NCBI RefSeq assembly: GCF_014297285.1
Contig: NZ_JACOQI010000001.1
Location: forward strand, 62,001 to 126,000
From: Dysosmobacter segnis
GTDB taxonomy: Bacteria > Bacillota > Clostridia > Oscillospirales > Oscillospiraceae
DNA: 64,000 nucleotides
Direction of reading: 5' to 3'
The notes under the pieces were generated by a model. That model worked only from the letters and a program-made list of their open reading frames with translations, searched no databases and was not told where the DNA came from. The translations under genes were made by a program, and so were the position numbers. Each line of letters opens with the position of its first letter. Position 1 is the first letter of the stretch. Below are positions 17,932 to 27,354 of this stretch, piece by piece.

Positions 17932-19803
17932 ATGGTAAAAAGAAGACCCGGCGTCAGCATTCTGCCGCTGATGCTGATCGTGATTTTATGTGTCAGCTGG
18001 CTGACCCAGCTCAATCAGCGGGATGAGATGACCTATGATGAGATGGTGCAGCTTTTTGAGCAGCAGAAGGTGGAAGCCTTCCGCTTTACGGATTCCAGCA
18101 CGCTGATGCTGCAGGTCAAGGGCAGCGACCAGCCGGTCCGCTGCCGGATCCATGACTATATCCTCTTTTACAGCGATCTCAACGATCTGGTAAAGGAGCA
18201 GAAAGCAGCAGGGATCATCAAATCTTACAGCTATCCCCCTCCGGAGGGGACTGACTGGCTGGGGATCATGCTCCCCTATCTGATGATGGCGCTGATGTTC
18301 GGCGGTATGTGGTACCTCATGAGCGTCCGGGCACAGGGAGGCATGGGGCCGGACCGGATGGCAAAGTTTGGCTCCGCACAGATCCGTGGTCTCAGCGAAA
18401 AGGATAAGCAGGTCACCTTTGCCGATGTGGCGGGAGCCGACGAGGAAAAGGAGGAGCTCCGGGAGATCGTGGAGTTCCTAAAAAATCCAAAGAAGTATAT
18501 CGATCTGGGCGCCCGGATCCCAAAGGGCGTGCTGCTGGTGGGCCCTCCGGGTACCGGCAAGACGCTGCTTGCCAAGGCGGTGGCCGGCGAGGCCGGCGTG
18601 GGCTTCCTGTCCATTTCCGGTTCCGACTTTGTGGAGCTGTATGTGGGCGTAGGCGCCAGCCGTGTCCGGGACCTGTTTGAGCAGGCGAAAAAGCAGTCCC
18701 CCGCCATTGTGTTCATTGACGAGATCGACGCCGTGGGCCGCCAGCGCGGCACCGGTCTGGGCGGCGGTCATGACGAACGTGAGCAGACCTTGAACCAGCT
18801 TTTGGTAGAGATGGACGGCTTTGCCGCCAACGAGGGCGTGGTGGTCCTGGCCGCCACCAACCGGGCGGACGTGCTGGACCCCGCATTGCTGCGGCCCGGC
18901 CGGTTTGACCGTCAGGTGTATGTGGGCCTGCCGGACATCAAGGGCCGGGAGGAGATCCTGAAGGTCCACGCCAAGGGGAAGCCTCTGGCAGAGGACGTGA
19001 GTCTCCGTAAGCTGGCTCAAGGCACTGCGGGCTTCACCGGCGCGGATCTGGAGAACCTCATCAACGAGGGCGCACTGCTGGCAGCCCGGAAGGATCAGCA
19101 CTTCATCACCATGCAGAATCTGAAGGATGCGGAGATCAAGGTCATCGCCGGTCCGGAGAAAAAGAGCCGGGTGATCCCCCAGCACGAGCGGGAACTGACA
19201 GCCTATCACGAGGCGGGCCATGCGGTGGTCATGCACATGCTGCCGGGACAGGACCCGGTGAGCCAGATCACCATTGTCCCCAGAGGTATGGCCGGCGGTA
19301 TGACCATTTCCCTGCCGGAGGAGGACCGCTCTTACCTTTCCAAGCACTACATGGAGGATCAGGTCGTGGGCCTGCTGGGCGGGCGTGTGGCTGAAAAGCT
19401 GTGTCTCAACGATATTTCCACCGGCGCCAGCAATGACATTCAGCGCGCCACCGCCATTGCCCGGAAGATGGTGACGGTATATGGCATGAGCGAGCGGCTG
19501 GGAACCGTGTCCTTTGACAGCGGCAATGACGAGGTGTTCATCGGCCGCACCATGGGACACAGCCGGGGCTATTCCGAGGCTGTGGCCGCCCAGATCGATC
19601 AGGAGGTCAAGGATCTGGTGGACGGCGCCTACCGCCGCTGCCAGGATATTCTGGAAGCGCAGCGAGATAAGCTGGAGCAGGTGGCCCAGTACCTGCTGGA
19701 GCACGAGACCATGGAGCGGGACGCCTTCCTGACGGTGTTCGGGGAGAAAACCCATGAACAGCCGGAGAACGTTCCGGCTGCGGACGCCGAGGATCAAGAC
19801 TAA
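17932..19803 (+). CDS. ftsH: ATP-dependent zinc metalloprotease FtsH
   Basis: A 623-residue membrane AAA+ protease for quality control of membrane and regulatory proteins. Helix 1 is at 8-25, an extracytoplasmic loop follows, and helix 2 is at about 112-130. AAA motifs: Walker A GPPGTGKT at 204-211, Walker [15 protein letters not shown] near [18 protein letters not shown]. The zinc site HEAGH is at 426-430, with the later Asp in [12 protein letters not shown]. The start at 17932 follows AAAGGGGG. The preceding 84-nt gap contains no gene. Confidence 0.97.
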   Translation: MVKRRPGVSILPLMLIVILCVSWLTQLNQRDEMTYDEMVQLFEQQKVEAFRFTDSSTLMLQVKGSDQPVRCRIHDYILFYSDLNDLVKEQKAAGIIKSYSYPPPEGTDWLGIMLPYLMMALMFGGMWYLMSVRAQGGMGPDRMAKFGSAQIRGLSEKDKQVTFADVAGADEEKEELREIVEFLKNPKKYIDLGARIPKGVLLVGPPGTGKTLLAKAVAGEAGVGFLSISGSDFVELYVGVGASRVRDLFEQAKKQSPAIVFIDEIDAVGRQRGTGLGGGHDEREQTLNQLLVEMDGFAANEGVVVLAATNRADVLDPALLRPGRFDRQVYVGLPDIKGREEILKVHAKGKPLAEDVSLRKLAQGTAGFTGADLENLINEGALLAARKDQHFITMQNLKDAEIKVIAGPEKKSRVIPQHERELTAYHEAGHAVVMHMLPGQDPVSQITIVPRGMAGGMTISLPEEDRSYLSKHYMEDQVVGLLGGRVAEKLCLNDISTGASNDIQRATAIARKMVTVYGMSERLGTVSFDSGNDEVFIGRTMGHSRGYSEAVAAQIDQEVKDLVDGAYRRCQDILEAQRDKLEQVAQYLLEHETMERDAFLTVFGEKTHEQPENVPAADAEDQD

Positions 19804-19807
19804 AGTA

Positions 19808-20061
19808 CACGCCGGGGGAGCTATGCTCCCCTGGCGTTCAGCGTGGCGAAAATATTTTCGCCACGCTGCTCTTATTTTCAGAACTTTGTTAAAGTTCTGA
19901 AAATATTTGATTTCAATGGTGCGGGACACCCTTTACCCGCAAGGGGTATGCAGCATCCGTAAAGCGGCAGAGCCGCTAACGGCTGCCCTACCTTACCGTC
20001 ACGGAGGATCTACCACTTTATCGATAGTTTCACACGCCGGAGGAGCATAGCTCCCCCGGCG
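19808..20061. repeat. Palindromic intergenic repeat, copy A
   Basis: The 345-bp gap between ftsH and lspA holds no gene but a compound repeat. The interior (19838-20032) contains a 30-bp perfect palindrome (19839-19868), the hairpin TTTTCAGAACTTT-GTT-complement (19875-19903), GATTTCAATGG, and GCGGCAGAGCCGCTAACGGC. The two ends carry hairpins (19808-19837 and 20033-20061) that are inverted near-copies of each other. The interior matches copy B at 21565-21785 in inverted orientation over its whole length, with some indels. The left hairpin may also terminate ftsH. Confidence 0.85.
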
Positions 20062-20148
20062 TTGCATTTTAGGTGGACTTCGTGTATACTGGTAGCAATT
20101 TCTGAAACCGAGACGGGCTTGGAAAAGCCTTTGCAAAAAGGAGCGTTT

Positions 20149-20652
20149 ATGTACTATGTGATTTTCGGCCTGCTGGGGGCGGCGCTGCTGGGCGCCGATC
20201 AGTGGGTCAAGGCCTGGGTCGTGGGCCATTTGCAGATGGGGGAGACCACTTCTTTGTTTTCGGGATTTCTGGAACTGATGCGGGTCCACAACTACGGCGC
20301 GGCGTGGTCCAGCTTTGCCGGGCAGAAGTGGCTGCTGCTGGGTGTCACCGGCGTCATTTTGGCGGCGGTACTGTGGGTGCTGGCCCGAAGGATCGTCCGG
20401 CACCCGCTGGGGATCTGCGCCTGCTGCCTGATCCTCTCCGGCGGCATCGGCAATATCATCGACCGATTCCGGCTGGGCTATGTGGTGGATATGCTCCACT
20501 TCCAATTCTGGCCCAGCTATCCCACGTTCAACGTGGCGGATGTGTGCATCGTGTCCGGGGCCATTCTGGGCGCGATCTACTATGTATTGATCTACGAAAA
20601 GCATGACAGGAGGAAAACGGATGGAGCCTCTGATCCTGCAAACGGCCAGTGA
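20149..20652 (+). CDS. lspA: Lipoprotein signal peptidase (signal peptidase II)
   Basis: A 167-residue, four-helix membrane aspartyl protease that cleaves prolipoproteins after lipid attachment to Cys. The catalytic aspartates lie in GGIGNIIDRFRLGYVVD and FNVADVCI, the two LspA signatures. Start 20149 follows AAAAGGAG; the upstream open frame lies in the repeat. The 3' end overlaps the pseudouridine synthase gene by 32 nt, a standard lspA-rluD pairing. Confidence 0.95.
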   Translation: MYYVIFGLLGAALLGADQWVKAWVVGHLQMGETTSLFSGFLELMRVHNYGAAWSSFAGQKWLLLGVTGVILAAVLWVLARRIVRHPLGICACCLILSGGIGNIIDRFRLGYVVDMLHFQFWPSYPTFNVADVCIVSGAILGAIYYVLIYEKHDRRKTDGASDPANGQ

Positions 20653-21535
20653 GGATGCCGGGAAGCGGCTGGACGCATGGCTGGCAGAGCAAACGGAGCT
20701 GACCCGCTCCGCCGTTCAAAAACTGATGGAGGAGGGCCGGGTGACGGCGGCGGGAAAACCCCTCGCTAAAAACACCCGGCTGACCGACGGGGAAACGGTG
20801 TCTGTGAAACTGCCGGAGCCGGAGGCGGCGGACATCGTGCCTCAGAATATCCCGCTGGACGTGGTGTACGAGGACGAGGACGTCATCGTGGTGAACAAAC
20901 CGAAGGGCCTGGTAGTCCACCCCGCACCGGGGCACCCGGACGGTACGCTGGTGAACGCCCTGCTGTACCACTGCGGGGACAGTCTTTCCGGGATCAATGG
21001 GGAACTGCGGCCCGGCATCGTCCACCGCATCGATCGGGACACCTCCGGTCTCATCATCGCCGCAAAAAACGACTTCGCCCATGTGAAACTGGCGGAGCAG
21101 CTTCAGGATCACACACTGGCCCGGACCTACCGCTGCATCGTCACCGGCAATCTTCGGGAGGATACCGGGACGGTGAACGCTCCCATCGGCCGCTGTCCCG
21201 CAGACCGGAAGAAAATGGCTGTGGTGGCCGGCGGACGGAACGCCGTGACCCATTGGACGGTGCTGGAGCGCTATCCCGGTGTGAATTATGTAGAGTGCCG
21301 TCTGGAAACGGGCCGCACCCACCAGATCCGGGTGCACATGGCCTACATCGGCCATCCGATTTTGGGAGATACCGTATACGGCAACAAAAAACCGGTCCCC
21401 GGTTTGCAGGGACAGTGCCTTCACGCTGTAGGGCTGAAATTTATCCATCCCCGCACGGGAGAATTGGTGGAGCTGACCTGCGGTCTGCCGGAGGAATTTG
21501 AAAAGCAGCTGAAAAAATACCGGAATATGGCATAA
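20621..21535 (+). CDS. Pseudouridine synthase, RluA/RluD family
   Basis: A 304-residue enzyme with an N-terminal S4 domain (about 10-70) and an RluA-type catalytic domain. The catalytic Asp is in HRIDRDTSGLIIAAK, followed by RTYRCIV and the RTHQIRVHMAYIGHPILGD motif. It isomerises uridines in 23S rRNA; the exact site is not determinable. The start at 20621 is preceded by AGGAGG and lies inside lspA. Called YlyB in Bacillus. Confidence 0.93.
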   Translation: MEPLILQTASEDAGKRLDAWLAEQTELTRSAVQKLMEEGRVTAAGKPLAKNTRLTDGETVSVKLPEPEAADIVPQNIPLDVVYEDEDVIVVNKPKGLVVHPAPGHPDGTLVNALLYHCGDSLSGINGELRPGIVHRIDRDTSGLIIAAKNDFAHVKLAEQLQDHTLARTYRCIVTGNLREDTGTVNAPIGRCPADRKKMAVVAGGRNAVTHWTVLERYPGVNYVECRLETGRTHQIRVHMAYIGHPILGDTVYGNKKPVPGLQGQCLHAVGLKFIHPRTGELVELTCGLPEEFEKQLKKYRNMA

Positions 21536-21539
21536 GCAA

Positions 21540-21810
21540 GGGGCCTCGCTGAAAGCGAGGCCCCTGAGACTGTCGATAAAGCGGTTAATTCTCCGCGACG
21601 GTAAGGTAGGGCAGCCGTTAGCGGCTCTGCCGCTTTACGGATGCTGCATACCCCTTGCGGGTAAAGGGTGTGCGCGGGAAACCCAAGAAGGGTGTCCTGC
21701 GCCATTGAAATCCTAAGTTTTCAGAACTTTTATAAAGTTCTAAAAACTGGCTCAGCGGGGAGAAAAGACTTTTTCGACACGCTGAGGGGCCTCGCTTTCA
21801 GCGAGGCCCC
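21540..21810. repeat. Palindromic intergenic repeat, copy B (inverted relative to copy A)
   Basis: Fills the 313-bp gap between the converging rluD-type and carD genes. The end hairpins at 21540-21564 and 21786-21810 are exact reverse complements of each other over 25 bp (GGGGCCTCGCT...). The right one is followed by TCTTTTG and looks like the ancestral terminator. The interior (21565-21785) read on the minus strand matches copy A: TCAGCGTG.CGAAAA, the TTTTCAGAACTTT-type hairpin, GATTTCAATGGCGC, and ACCCGCAAGGGGTATGCAGC. Confidence 0.88.
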
Positions 21811-21848
21811 TCTTTTGTTCCGTATGGTTTTTCGTGTTGTTTCGCAGA

Positions 21849-22367
21849 TCAGGAATGGACGGCGGCGATCCGGTCTGCGATATAGGGCTGGACCGCCTCG
21901 TAGGGAATTTCCAGCGCGGCGGCCAGCTCGCCGAACAGAAGCTGCTCTGCCTGCTTGAGATAGCGCTCGTCCACCATGCCGAGGCGGCGGTTCTGGGATT
22001 CTGCCTGACGGCGCTTGGCGTGAATGGACATGGCGAGCTCCACCAGACTGCGGCAGTTATGCTGCCGGAGACTGGCCTGATACTGCTGAGTCAGCGCCTG
22101 AGTGGTGGAAGCCCGACAGGCAGCGGGATGCAGAGTGGGAATTTCACCGATAAGATCTTCCGCCTCCTGCCGGGAGATAATGGGTCGCATGGACACCTTG
22201 TCATTGTCTACCGGGGTATAGATCAAACCGCCCTGATAGATGGGTTTAAGCTGATAGTAAAGCCGCTCTTGACGGGTGCTGCCCACCCGCTCCTGCCGCC
22301 GGTCAATGGAAAGCACCCGACAGACGCCGGTGATGCCATAGACCAGCAGATCTCCTGCCTGAAACAC
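21849..22367 (-). CDS. CarD-family transcriptional regulator
   Basis: A 172-residue protein with an N-terminal CarD/TRCF RNA-polymerase interaction domain (FQAGDLLVYGITGVCRV, then LYYQLKPIYQGGLIYTPVDN) and a C-terminal helical DNA-binding region. It binds the RNA polymerase beta subunit and stabilises open promoter complexes. The start codon is GTG at 22367, preceded by AAAGGAGG. Upstream is an AT-rich stretch and no gene until the Nudix gene on the same strand. Confidence 0.9.
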   Translation of the reverse strand: MFQAGDLLVYGITGVCRVLSIDRRQERVGSTRQERLYYQLKPIYQGGLIYTPVDNDKVSMRPIISRQEAEDLIGEIPTLHPAACRASTTQALTQQYQASLRQHNCRSLVELAMSIHAKRRQAESQNRRLGMVDERYLKQAEQLLFGELAAALEIPYEAVQPYIADRIAAVHS

Positions 22368-22545
22368 GGGAAGTGCCTCCTTTCCAAAAATTGCAAAGAT
22401 TTCAGATTCATAACCATTCTAACATTATTTTGGCAGAAATGTCAGGGAATATACGAAAAAAGTAAAAAATCTCTGTTTTTCTGAAAAGAAGGCGCTCTTT
22501 TTTGTGGAAAATATAGGGATTTAGCGCATGATATACACATGGACA

Positions 22546-22588
22546 GGGAAAAAGCGCCCGAAAGTGAGAACTTTCAGACGCTTTTTTT
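22546..22588. terminator. Bidirectional terminator downstream of the Nudix gene
   Basis: AAAAGCG...GAAAGT pairs with ACTTTC...CGCTTTTTT around a GAGA loop. A and T tracts on the two sides allow function in either direction. Confidence 0.8.
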
Positions 22589-23198
22589 ACAAATGGGAAA
22601 CCAAATCACGCACGATCCGGGCGGTCATGCCCCAGATGGCGTGGCCTCCGTAGAGCCACACCGGGACCTCTACCTTGCCGCAGTTCCAAGGGTAATCCCG
22701 GGGAATCCCAACCGCTTCATAGGGGAAAGACTCCGGGACACGGGGGATCAGATCATAGGCACATGGCTGGGGCAGGGTGGTCCTGAAAAATTCCACCGGT
22801 ACAGTGAACACCTCCGCTACCTCAGCGGGGGCGGGACGCAGGGCTGCGAGACCGGCAGGGGATACCAGCCCCGGCAGCGGCCGCAGAAGAAAGCCCCGCT
22901 GATTGCAGATAAAGTCCCCTTGGCCCAGAAGCCGAATCTCGGCGCGGGGGATAGACAATTCCTCCTCCGTCTCCCGGAGGGCGCAGTCTGCCGGGGTCTC
23001 TCCCGGCTCCATCTGCCCGCCGGGAAAGCAGGTCTCGCCGCTTTGACTGACCCCGGCAGACCGGACCTCAAACAGCAGGTGCAGTCCATTCGGACGCTCT
23101 ACCAGAGGACACAAAACAGCATATTCGTGCCGGGCTTCCAGCAGCGTGGGAACATGATCGTCGTAAAACCGGCGCAGATTTGTCAGTTCTTCTCTCAT
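22587..23198 (-). CDS. Nudix hydrolase, CoA-pyrophosphatase-like (NudL group)
   Basis: A 203-residue protein with a Nudix box at FPGGQMEPGETPADCALRETEEEL, preceded by EVRSAGVSQSGETC, which resembles the UPF0035 extension of CoA pyrophosphatases. The box has the expected G(x5)E(x7)REUxEE pattern. It may cleave CoA or acyl-CoA to 4'-phosphopantetheine and 3',5'-ADP, or act on another nucleoside diphosphate. The start overlaps the stop of the lipid kinase gene by 4 nt, so they are cotranscribed. Confidence 0.87.
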   Translation of the reverse strand: MREELTNLRRFYDDHVPTLLEARHEYAVLCPLVERPNGLHLLFEVRSAGVSQSGETCFPGGQMEPGETPADCALRETEEELSIPRAEIRLLGQGDFICNQRGFLLRPLPGLVSPAGLAALRPAPAEVAEVFTVPVEFFRTTLPQPCAYDLIPRVPESFPYEAVGIPRDYPWNCGKVEVPVWLYGGHAIWGMTARIVRDLVSHL

Positions 23199-24085
23199 AG
23201 CAGCATCGTCAAAGCCCGCTGGCAGTTGGTGATGTCCACCGTCGGCTGGCTGGGTTCGTACTCTCCGTCCAGGGACCAGGGCAGATCCTCGTCCGTTTCC
23301 ACATGAAGGGCCGACACATGGCGGAAAATGAGACCGCCGCTGTTATACTGCTGATTCAGCAAGGCCCAGATCAGATTTTGCAGCTCCGATGCATTTTGGG
23401 GGTGGGGCACCAGCAGCAGCTCAAAGAGGCCGTCATCCAGAATGACCTCCTCCCGCTCCAGCTTCATCATACCGGCGATGGAGGTGGAGTTGGCAACGGC
23501 GCCGAACAGGTATTCACCGTCCAGCGTCTCCCCATCAGCGGTGATGCGGACCTTATAGGGGCGCAGCGTATCCAGATCCCGGAGGCTTTCCAGCAGATAG
23601 CCGAAGTGGCCCAGAGCATTTTTCACATCCTGAGAGGCGGTGTAGGATGTCCGGGTGAAGGCTCCGAAGGAGGCTACATATACGAAAATACGCTCACCGA
23701 AGCGGCCAATGTCAAGTTGACGGCGCTGCCCCCGGACGATGGCCTCCGCCGCCTGAACGGGATCTGAGGGGATCTCCAGGCTGGCGGCAAAATCATTGGT
23801 GCTCCCCTGAGGCAGATAACCCACCGCCGGGGGAGTTTTAAGCGTTTGGATGCCGGAGATGACCTCGTTGAGGGTGCCGTCGCCGCCCACGGCCACCACA
23901 GTGTCATAATCTCCGCCCTCTTGGGCGGCAATGCGGGCTGCGTCCCCGGCGGCGGTGGTGCGGCGGATACGGAGCAGATATCCGGCATCGCACAGGGCGG
24001 CAGCCGCATCATATAACGGCCCCCGGGGCTTGCTGCGTCCCGCCCGGGGATTGACGATCATCAGGAGCTTCTTTTGGGGTTCCAT
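23195..24085 (-). CDS. YegS/DagK-family lipid kinase
   Basis: A 296-residue diacylglycerol or related lipid kinase (PF00781). The nucleotide-binding signature GGDGT is at 67-71 in VVAVGGDGTLNEVISG, preceded by IVNPRAGRSKPRG near the N-terminus. It phosphorylates diacylglycerol or a lipid alcohol at the membrane, recycling it to phospholipid synthesis. GGAGG at 24094-24098 sits 7 nt before the ATG at 24085; an in-frame ATG at 24091 is too close. It is followed by the Nudix gene with a 4-nt overlap. Confidence 0.9.
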   Translation of the reverse strand: MEPQKKLLMIVNPRAGRSKPRGPLYDAAAALCDAGYLLRIRRTTAAGDAARIAAQEGGDYDTVVAVGGDGTLNEVISGIQTLKTPPAVGYLPQGSTNDFAASLEIPSDPVQAAEAIVRGQRRQLDIGRFGERIFVYVASFGAFTRTSYTASQDVKNALGHFGYLLESLRDLDTLRPYKVRITADGETLDGEYLFGAVANSTSIAGMMKLEREEVILDDGLFELLLVPHPQNASELQNLIWALLNQQYNSGGLIFRHVSALHVETDEDLPWSLDGEYEPSQPTVDITNCQRALTMLL

Positions 24086-24132
24086 GTCCATGCCTCCGAA
24101 AATGATTATAAATGTTAACAGACGGTTAAAGT

Positions 24133-24184
24133 AGTATAGCATGGGGAATTGAGGATTGCAATTCCCCCGGGCGACGTGTAGAAT
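24133..24184. promoter_or_regulatory. Divergent promoters sharing one palindromic -35 box
   Basis: TTGCAA at 24156-24161 is its own reverse complement. Reading plus, TAGAAT (24179-24184) lies 17 bp downstream and points to the AI-2E-type gene. Reading minus, TATACT (24133-24138) lies 17 bp away and points to the lipid kinase gene. The two promoters must compete for polymerase on one -35. Confidence 0.65.
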
Positions 24185-24254
24185 AAAGTTTATATAAAGG
24201 TTTCGGGAGAAGTCTGCCGCAGGCGGGCGGACCCTGTCGGCAGGAGGCGGTTGG

Positions 24255-25502
24255 ATGAAGAAAAAAGACAGCGCGGTGCGGTGGGGACTTGCCCTCTTTT
24301 TGACCGTGGGCGCGATCCTGCTTTTTTACGATACCCTGTTTGGCCGCCGGGTACTGCCATCCTTCGGCGGTCAACTGCTGAAAGCACTGCAGCCGGTTCT
24401 GATCGGCGCGGTACTGGCGTACCTGCTGGCGCCGGTCATCGACTTTATTGAAAACCTGTTTTTTCCGGAACAGATGAAAAAGGCCCACGCAGAGGGGCGC
24501 ATGACCTCCCGAAGCGCCCGGGCCGTCAGTCTGGTGGTGACCTGGGCCATCATCGGCCTGCTCTGCTATCTGCTGGGCCATGTGCTGATCCCGCAGCTGT
24601 ACCGGAGCGTGGTGCAGTTGATTTCCAGCGTGGAAGGCTACTACAACACCATCAGCGGCTGGGTGGAGCATCTGCTGGAGAGCAACCCCACCGTGGAGGT
24701 TTGGGTAGCCGACCAGATGGATAAGTTCTACGAGTCCGCAACGGAGTGGCTGAAAAATCAGGTCTTTACCCGGACGCAGATGCTGATGATCGCCGTCTCC
24801 GGCGGTGTGCTCAGTACGCTGGTGTTCTTGAAGAACCTGCTGGTGGGCATGATCGTCTCTGTGTACTTCATGGCTACCAAGGAGCGCTGTGCCGCCCATG
24901 CCCGGAAGCTGGCTTACAGCCTGTTTTCCGAGGAAGCGGTCTACTGGGTCTTTCGGGGCAGCGCCAAGGTCGACCGCATTTTCTCCGGCTTTGTCCGGGG
25001 CAAGCTGCTGGATTCCCTCATCATTGGTGTGCTGTGCTTCATCGGCTGCTCACTGCTGGATATGCCGTATACGCCGCTGGTGTCCGTTTTTGTGGGCGTC
25101 ACCAATGTCATTCCTTTCTTCGGCCCCTTCCTGGGGGCGATCCCCAGCTTCTTCCTGATTTTGTTGGTCGATCCCATTCAGTCTTTGTATTTCCTGCTGT
25201 TCGTGCTGGCTCTCCAGCAGCTGGACGGCAACGTGATCGGCCCCAAGATCCTGGGAGAGAGCACGGGCCTTTCCAGCCTGTGGGTCATCATTGCCATCCT
25301 GGTGGGCGGCAGCTTTTTCGGTGTGGCGGGTATGTTTTTCGGCGTGCCGGTATGCGCCTGCCTGTACAGTCTGGTGGCGTTTCTGGTGGACCGACGTCTG
25401 GCGGAAAAGGATCTCCCCGTGGAAACGGAGCATTACACCGCTCCGCTGCCAGAGCAGGAAACCGAGCCTGAAAAACCGGAGAAAACGTCGGAAAACTTGT
25501 AA
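24255..25502 (+). CDS. AI-2E / PerM-family transporter (second paralog)
   Basis: A 415-residue polytopic membrane protein with the same architecture as the paralog at 2586-3746: N-terminal helices, a large middle segment with amphipathic helices (about 120-190), then five or so helices. The family signature QLDGNVIGPKILGESTGLSSLW appears late. It has a charged, proline-rich C-terminal tail (EQETEPEKPEKTSENL) absent from the other copy. AGGAGG precedes the ATG. The substrate is unknown. Confidence 0.88.
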   Translation: MKKKDSAVRWGLALFLTVGAILLFYDTLFGRRVLPSFGGQLLKALQPVLIGAVLAYLLAPVIDFIENLFFPEQMKKAHAEGRMTSRSARAVSLVVTWAIIGLLCYLLGHVLIPQLYRSVVQLISSVEGYYNTISGWVEHLLESNPTVEVWVADQMDKFYESATEWLKNQVFTRTQMLMIAVSGGVLSTLVFLKNLLVGMIVSVYFMATKERCAAHARKLAYSLFSEEAVYWVFRGSAKVDRIFSGFVRGKLLDSLIIGVLCFIGCSLLDMPYTPLVSVFVGVTNVIPFFGPFLGAIPSFFLILLVDPIQSLYFLLFVLALQQLDGNVIGPKILGESTGLSSLWVIIAILVGGSFFGVAGMFFGVPVCACLYSLVAFLVDRRLAEKDLPVETEHYTAPLPEQETEPEKPEKTSENL

Positions 25503-25509
25503 AAAAGGC

Positions 25510-25538
25510 TTGCAATCAGCCGCAGTATCCTGTACAAT
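25510..25538 (+). promoter_or_regulatory. Candidate promoter of the peptide ABC importer operon
   Basis: TTGCAA (25510-25515), 17-bp spacer, TACAAT (25533-25538). The leader of about 185 nt contains a hairpin (ACATATCGTT...AACGATGTGT type) and a short stem CAGTACCCGTAAGGGACTG, so leader control is possible. No known riboswitch class is recognised. Confidence 0.55.
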
Positions 25539-25729
25539 ACAGCCTTGCGGACATATCGTTAGAAAAATAACAAACGATGTGTCCCAGGGCTGTTTTTGCG
25601 GATTGGCCACCGCATATTCCCTCATGGATTTTCAGTACCCGTAAGGGACTGGGAATTTGCGGAACGGAGAAAACCGCTCCGCGAATACACTGACTCCCCG
25701 GAGCAGTGATATAAAAAGGAGAATTGCAT

Positions 25730-27301
25730 ATGAAGAAGAGAATCCTGACGCTTTTGGCGGCGGTCTGCCTCCTGAGCGCCGTACTCAGCGGATGCGGAGG
25801 CGGCAGCCAGAACGGGACGACCGGAACTACGGACCAGAGCACCGCGAACACCCAGACGGAAGGCCCCGCGGCCCGCGCTGCGGCCGGCGAACTGAACGTG
25901 GGCATCGCCCAGGACCTGGACAGCAGTCTTGACCCTCACAAAACCGTGAAGGCAGGAACTCGTGAGGTCATGTTCAACGTATTTGAAGGACTTTTGAAGC
26001 CCGACGCCAGCGGCAACCTGAATCCCGCTGTGGCAGAGAGCTATACCGTTTCCGAAGACCATCTGCTGTATACCTTTAAGCTCCGCGCCGGTGTGAAGTT
26101 CCACAACGGTCAGGAAGTGACGCCGGAGGACGTGATTTGGTCCTACCAGCGCTGCGGCGATGCCAATGCCCCGGCAGACATCATCCAGGTGGCGGCTTTT
26201 GCCAACGTGGAGATGTATCAGGAGGGGGATGACACCGTCTGCTTCCAGCTTCAGGAACCCAATAATGAGTTTGCTTCTTACCTGACCACCGCTGTGCTGC
26301 CCAAGGACTACACGGAGCAGGATACCGCCCCCGTGGGCACCGGCCCGTTCAAGTTCGTTTCCCGGACGGCTCAGGAGTCCGTGGTGCTGGAGCGGTTTGA
26401 TGATTACTGGGGCGAAAAGCCCGACCTGACCAAGGTCACCTATAAGATCATTGAGAATGCCGACAGCATCCTTCTCAGCCTCCAGAGCGGCGCTGTGGAT
26501 GTATTTGCCCATCTGACCACCAACCAGATCCAGCAGCTTGGCGACGGCTTCCATGTGGAGGAAGGCACCATGAATCTGGTGCAGGCCCTGTACCTCAACA
26601 ACGCCGAGAAGCCCTTTGACGATGTGCGGGTGCGGCAGGCTCTCTGCTACGCCATTGACCGTCAGCAGATCCTGGATCTGGCCTTCGACGGTTACGGCAC
26701 CCTGCTGGGCTCCAGCATGTACCCCGCTTTCAGCAAGTATTTTGATGATGAGCTGACCAACTACTATACTTACAACACCGAAAAGGCCAAGGAACTGCTG
26801 ACGGAGGCCGGTTATCCCAACGGCTTCGATATGACCATCACCGTCCCCAGCAACTACCAGTCTCACATGGATACCGCACAGGTCATCGTGGAGCAGCTGA
26901 AGGCTGTGGGCATCAATGCCGCCATTCAGCCCGTCACTTGGGAGAGCTGGGTGCAGGACACCTATTCCAACCGGCAGTTCCAGTCCACTGTGGTGGGCGT
27001 GGACGCTTCCAACATGACCGCACGGGCCATGCTGGAGCGGTTCGTCTCTACCGCCAGCCGCGACTTTATCAACTACAACAACGCGGACTATGACGCTCTG
27101 TTCGCCCAGGCTCAGGCCTGCTATGACGATGGGGAGCAGACCGCCCTTTACAGAGCAATGGAAAAGAACCTGGCGGAAAACGCTGCCAACGTCTATATTC
27201 AGGACATGGCAGACTTCGTGGCAGTGCGGGATGGTCTTGAGGGCCCCTCCTTCTACCCCATCTATGTTCTGGATCTTTCCACTATCCACTATACGAAATA
27301 A
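25730..27301 (+). CDS. Peptide/nickel-type ABC transporter substrate-binding lipoprotein
   Basis: A 523-residue family-5 extracellular solute-binding protein (SBP_bac_5). It starts with a lipoprotein signal peptide ending in the lipobox LSGC (Cys at about 22), then a low-complexity Gly/Thr/Gln linker. The mature part has the hallmark LDPHKTVKAGTREVMFNVFEGLL and later VRQALCYAIDRQQILD. It delivers oligopeptides or a related ligand to the permeases encoded next. Start 25730 follows AAAAGGAG. First gene of a five-gene operon. Confidence 0.93.
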   Translation: MKKRILTLLAAVCLLSAVLSGCGGGSQNGTTGTTDQSTANTQTEGPAARAAAGELNVGIAQDLDSSLDPHKTVKAGTREVMFNVFEGLLKPDASGNLNPAVAESYTVSEDHLLYTFKLRAGVKFHNGQEVTPEDVIWSYQRCGDANAPADIIQVAAFANVEMYQEGDDTVCFQLQEPNNEFASYLTTAVLPKDYTEQDTAPVGTGPFKFVSRTAQESVVLERFDDYWGEKPDLTKVTYKIIENADSILLSLQSGAVDVFAHLTTNQIQQLGDGFHVEEGTMNLVQALYLNNAEKPFDDVRVRQALCYAIDRQQILDLAFDGYGTLLGSSMYPAFSKYFDDELTNYYTYNTEKAKELLTEAGYPNGFDMTITVPSNYQSHMDTAQVIVEQLKAVGINAAIQPVTWESWVQDTYSNRQFQSTVVGVDASNMTARAMLERFVSTASRDFINYNNADYDALFAQAQACYDDGEQTALYRAMEKNLAENAANVYIQDMADFVAVRDGLEGPSFYPIYVLDLSTIHYTK

Positions 27302-27354
27302 GTGATGAACAGCGGACGTTTTGACGCCGCTGACCCGGAAGGGAGATGACAGTC

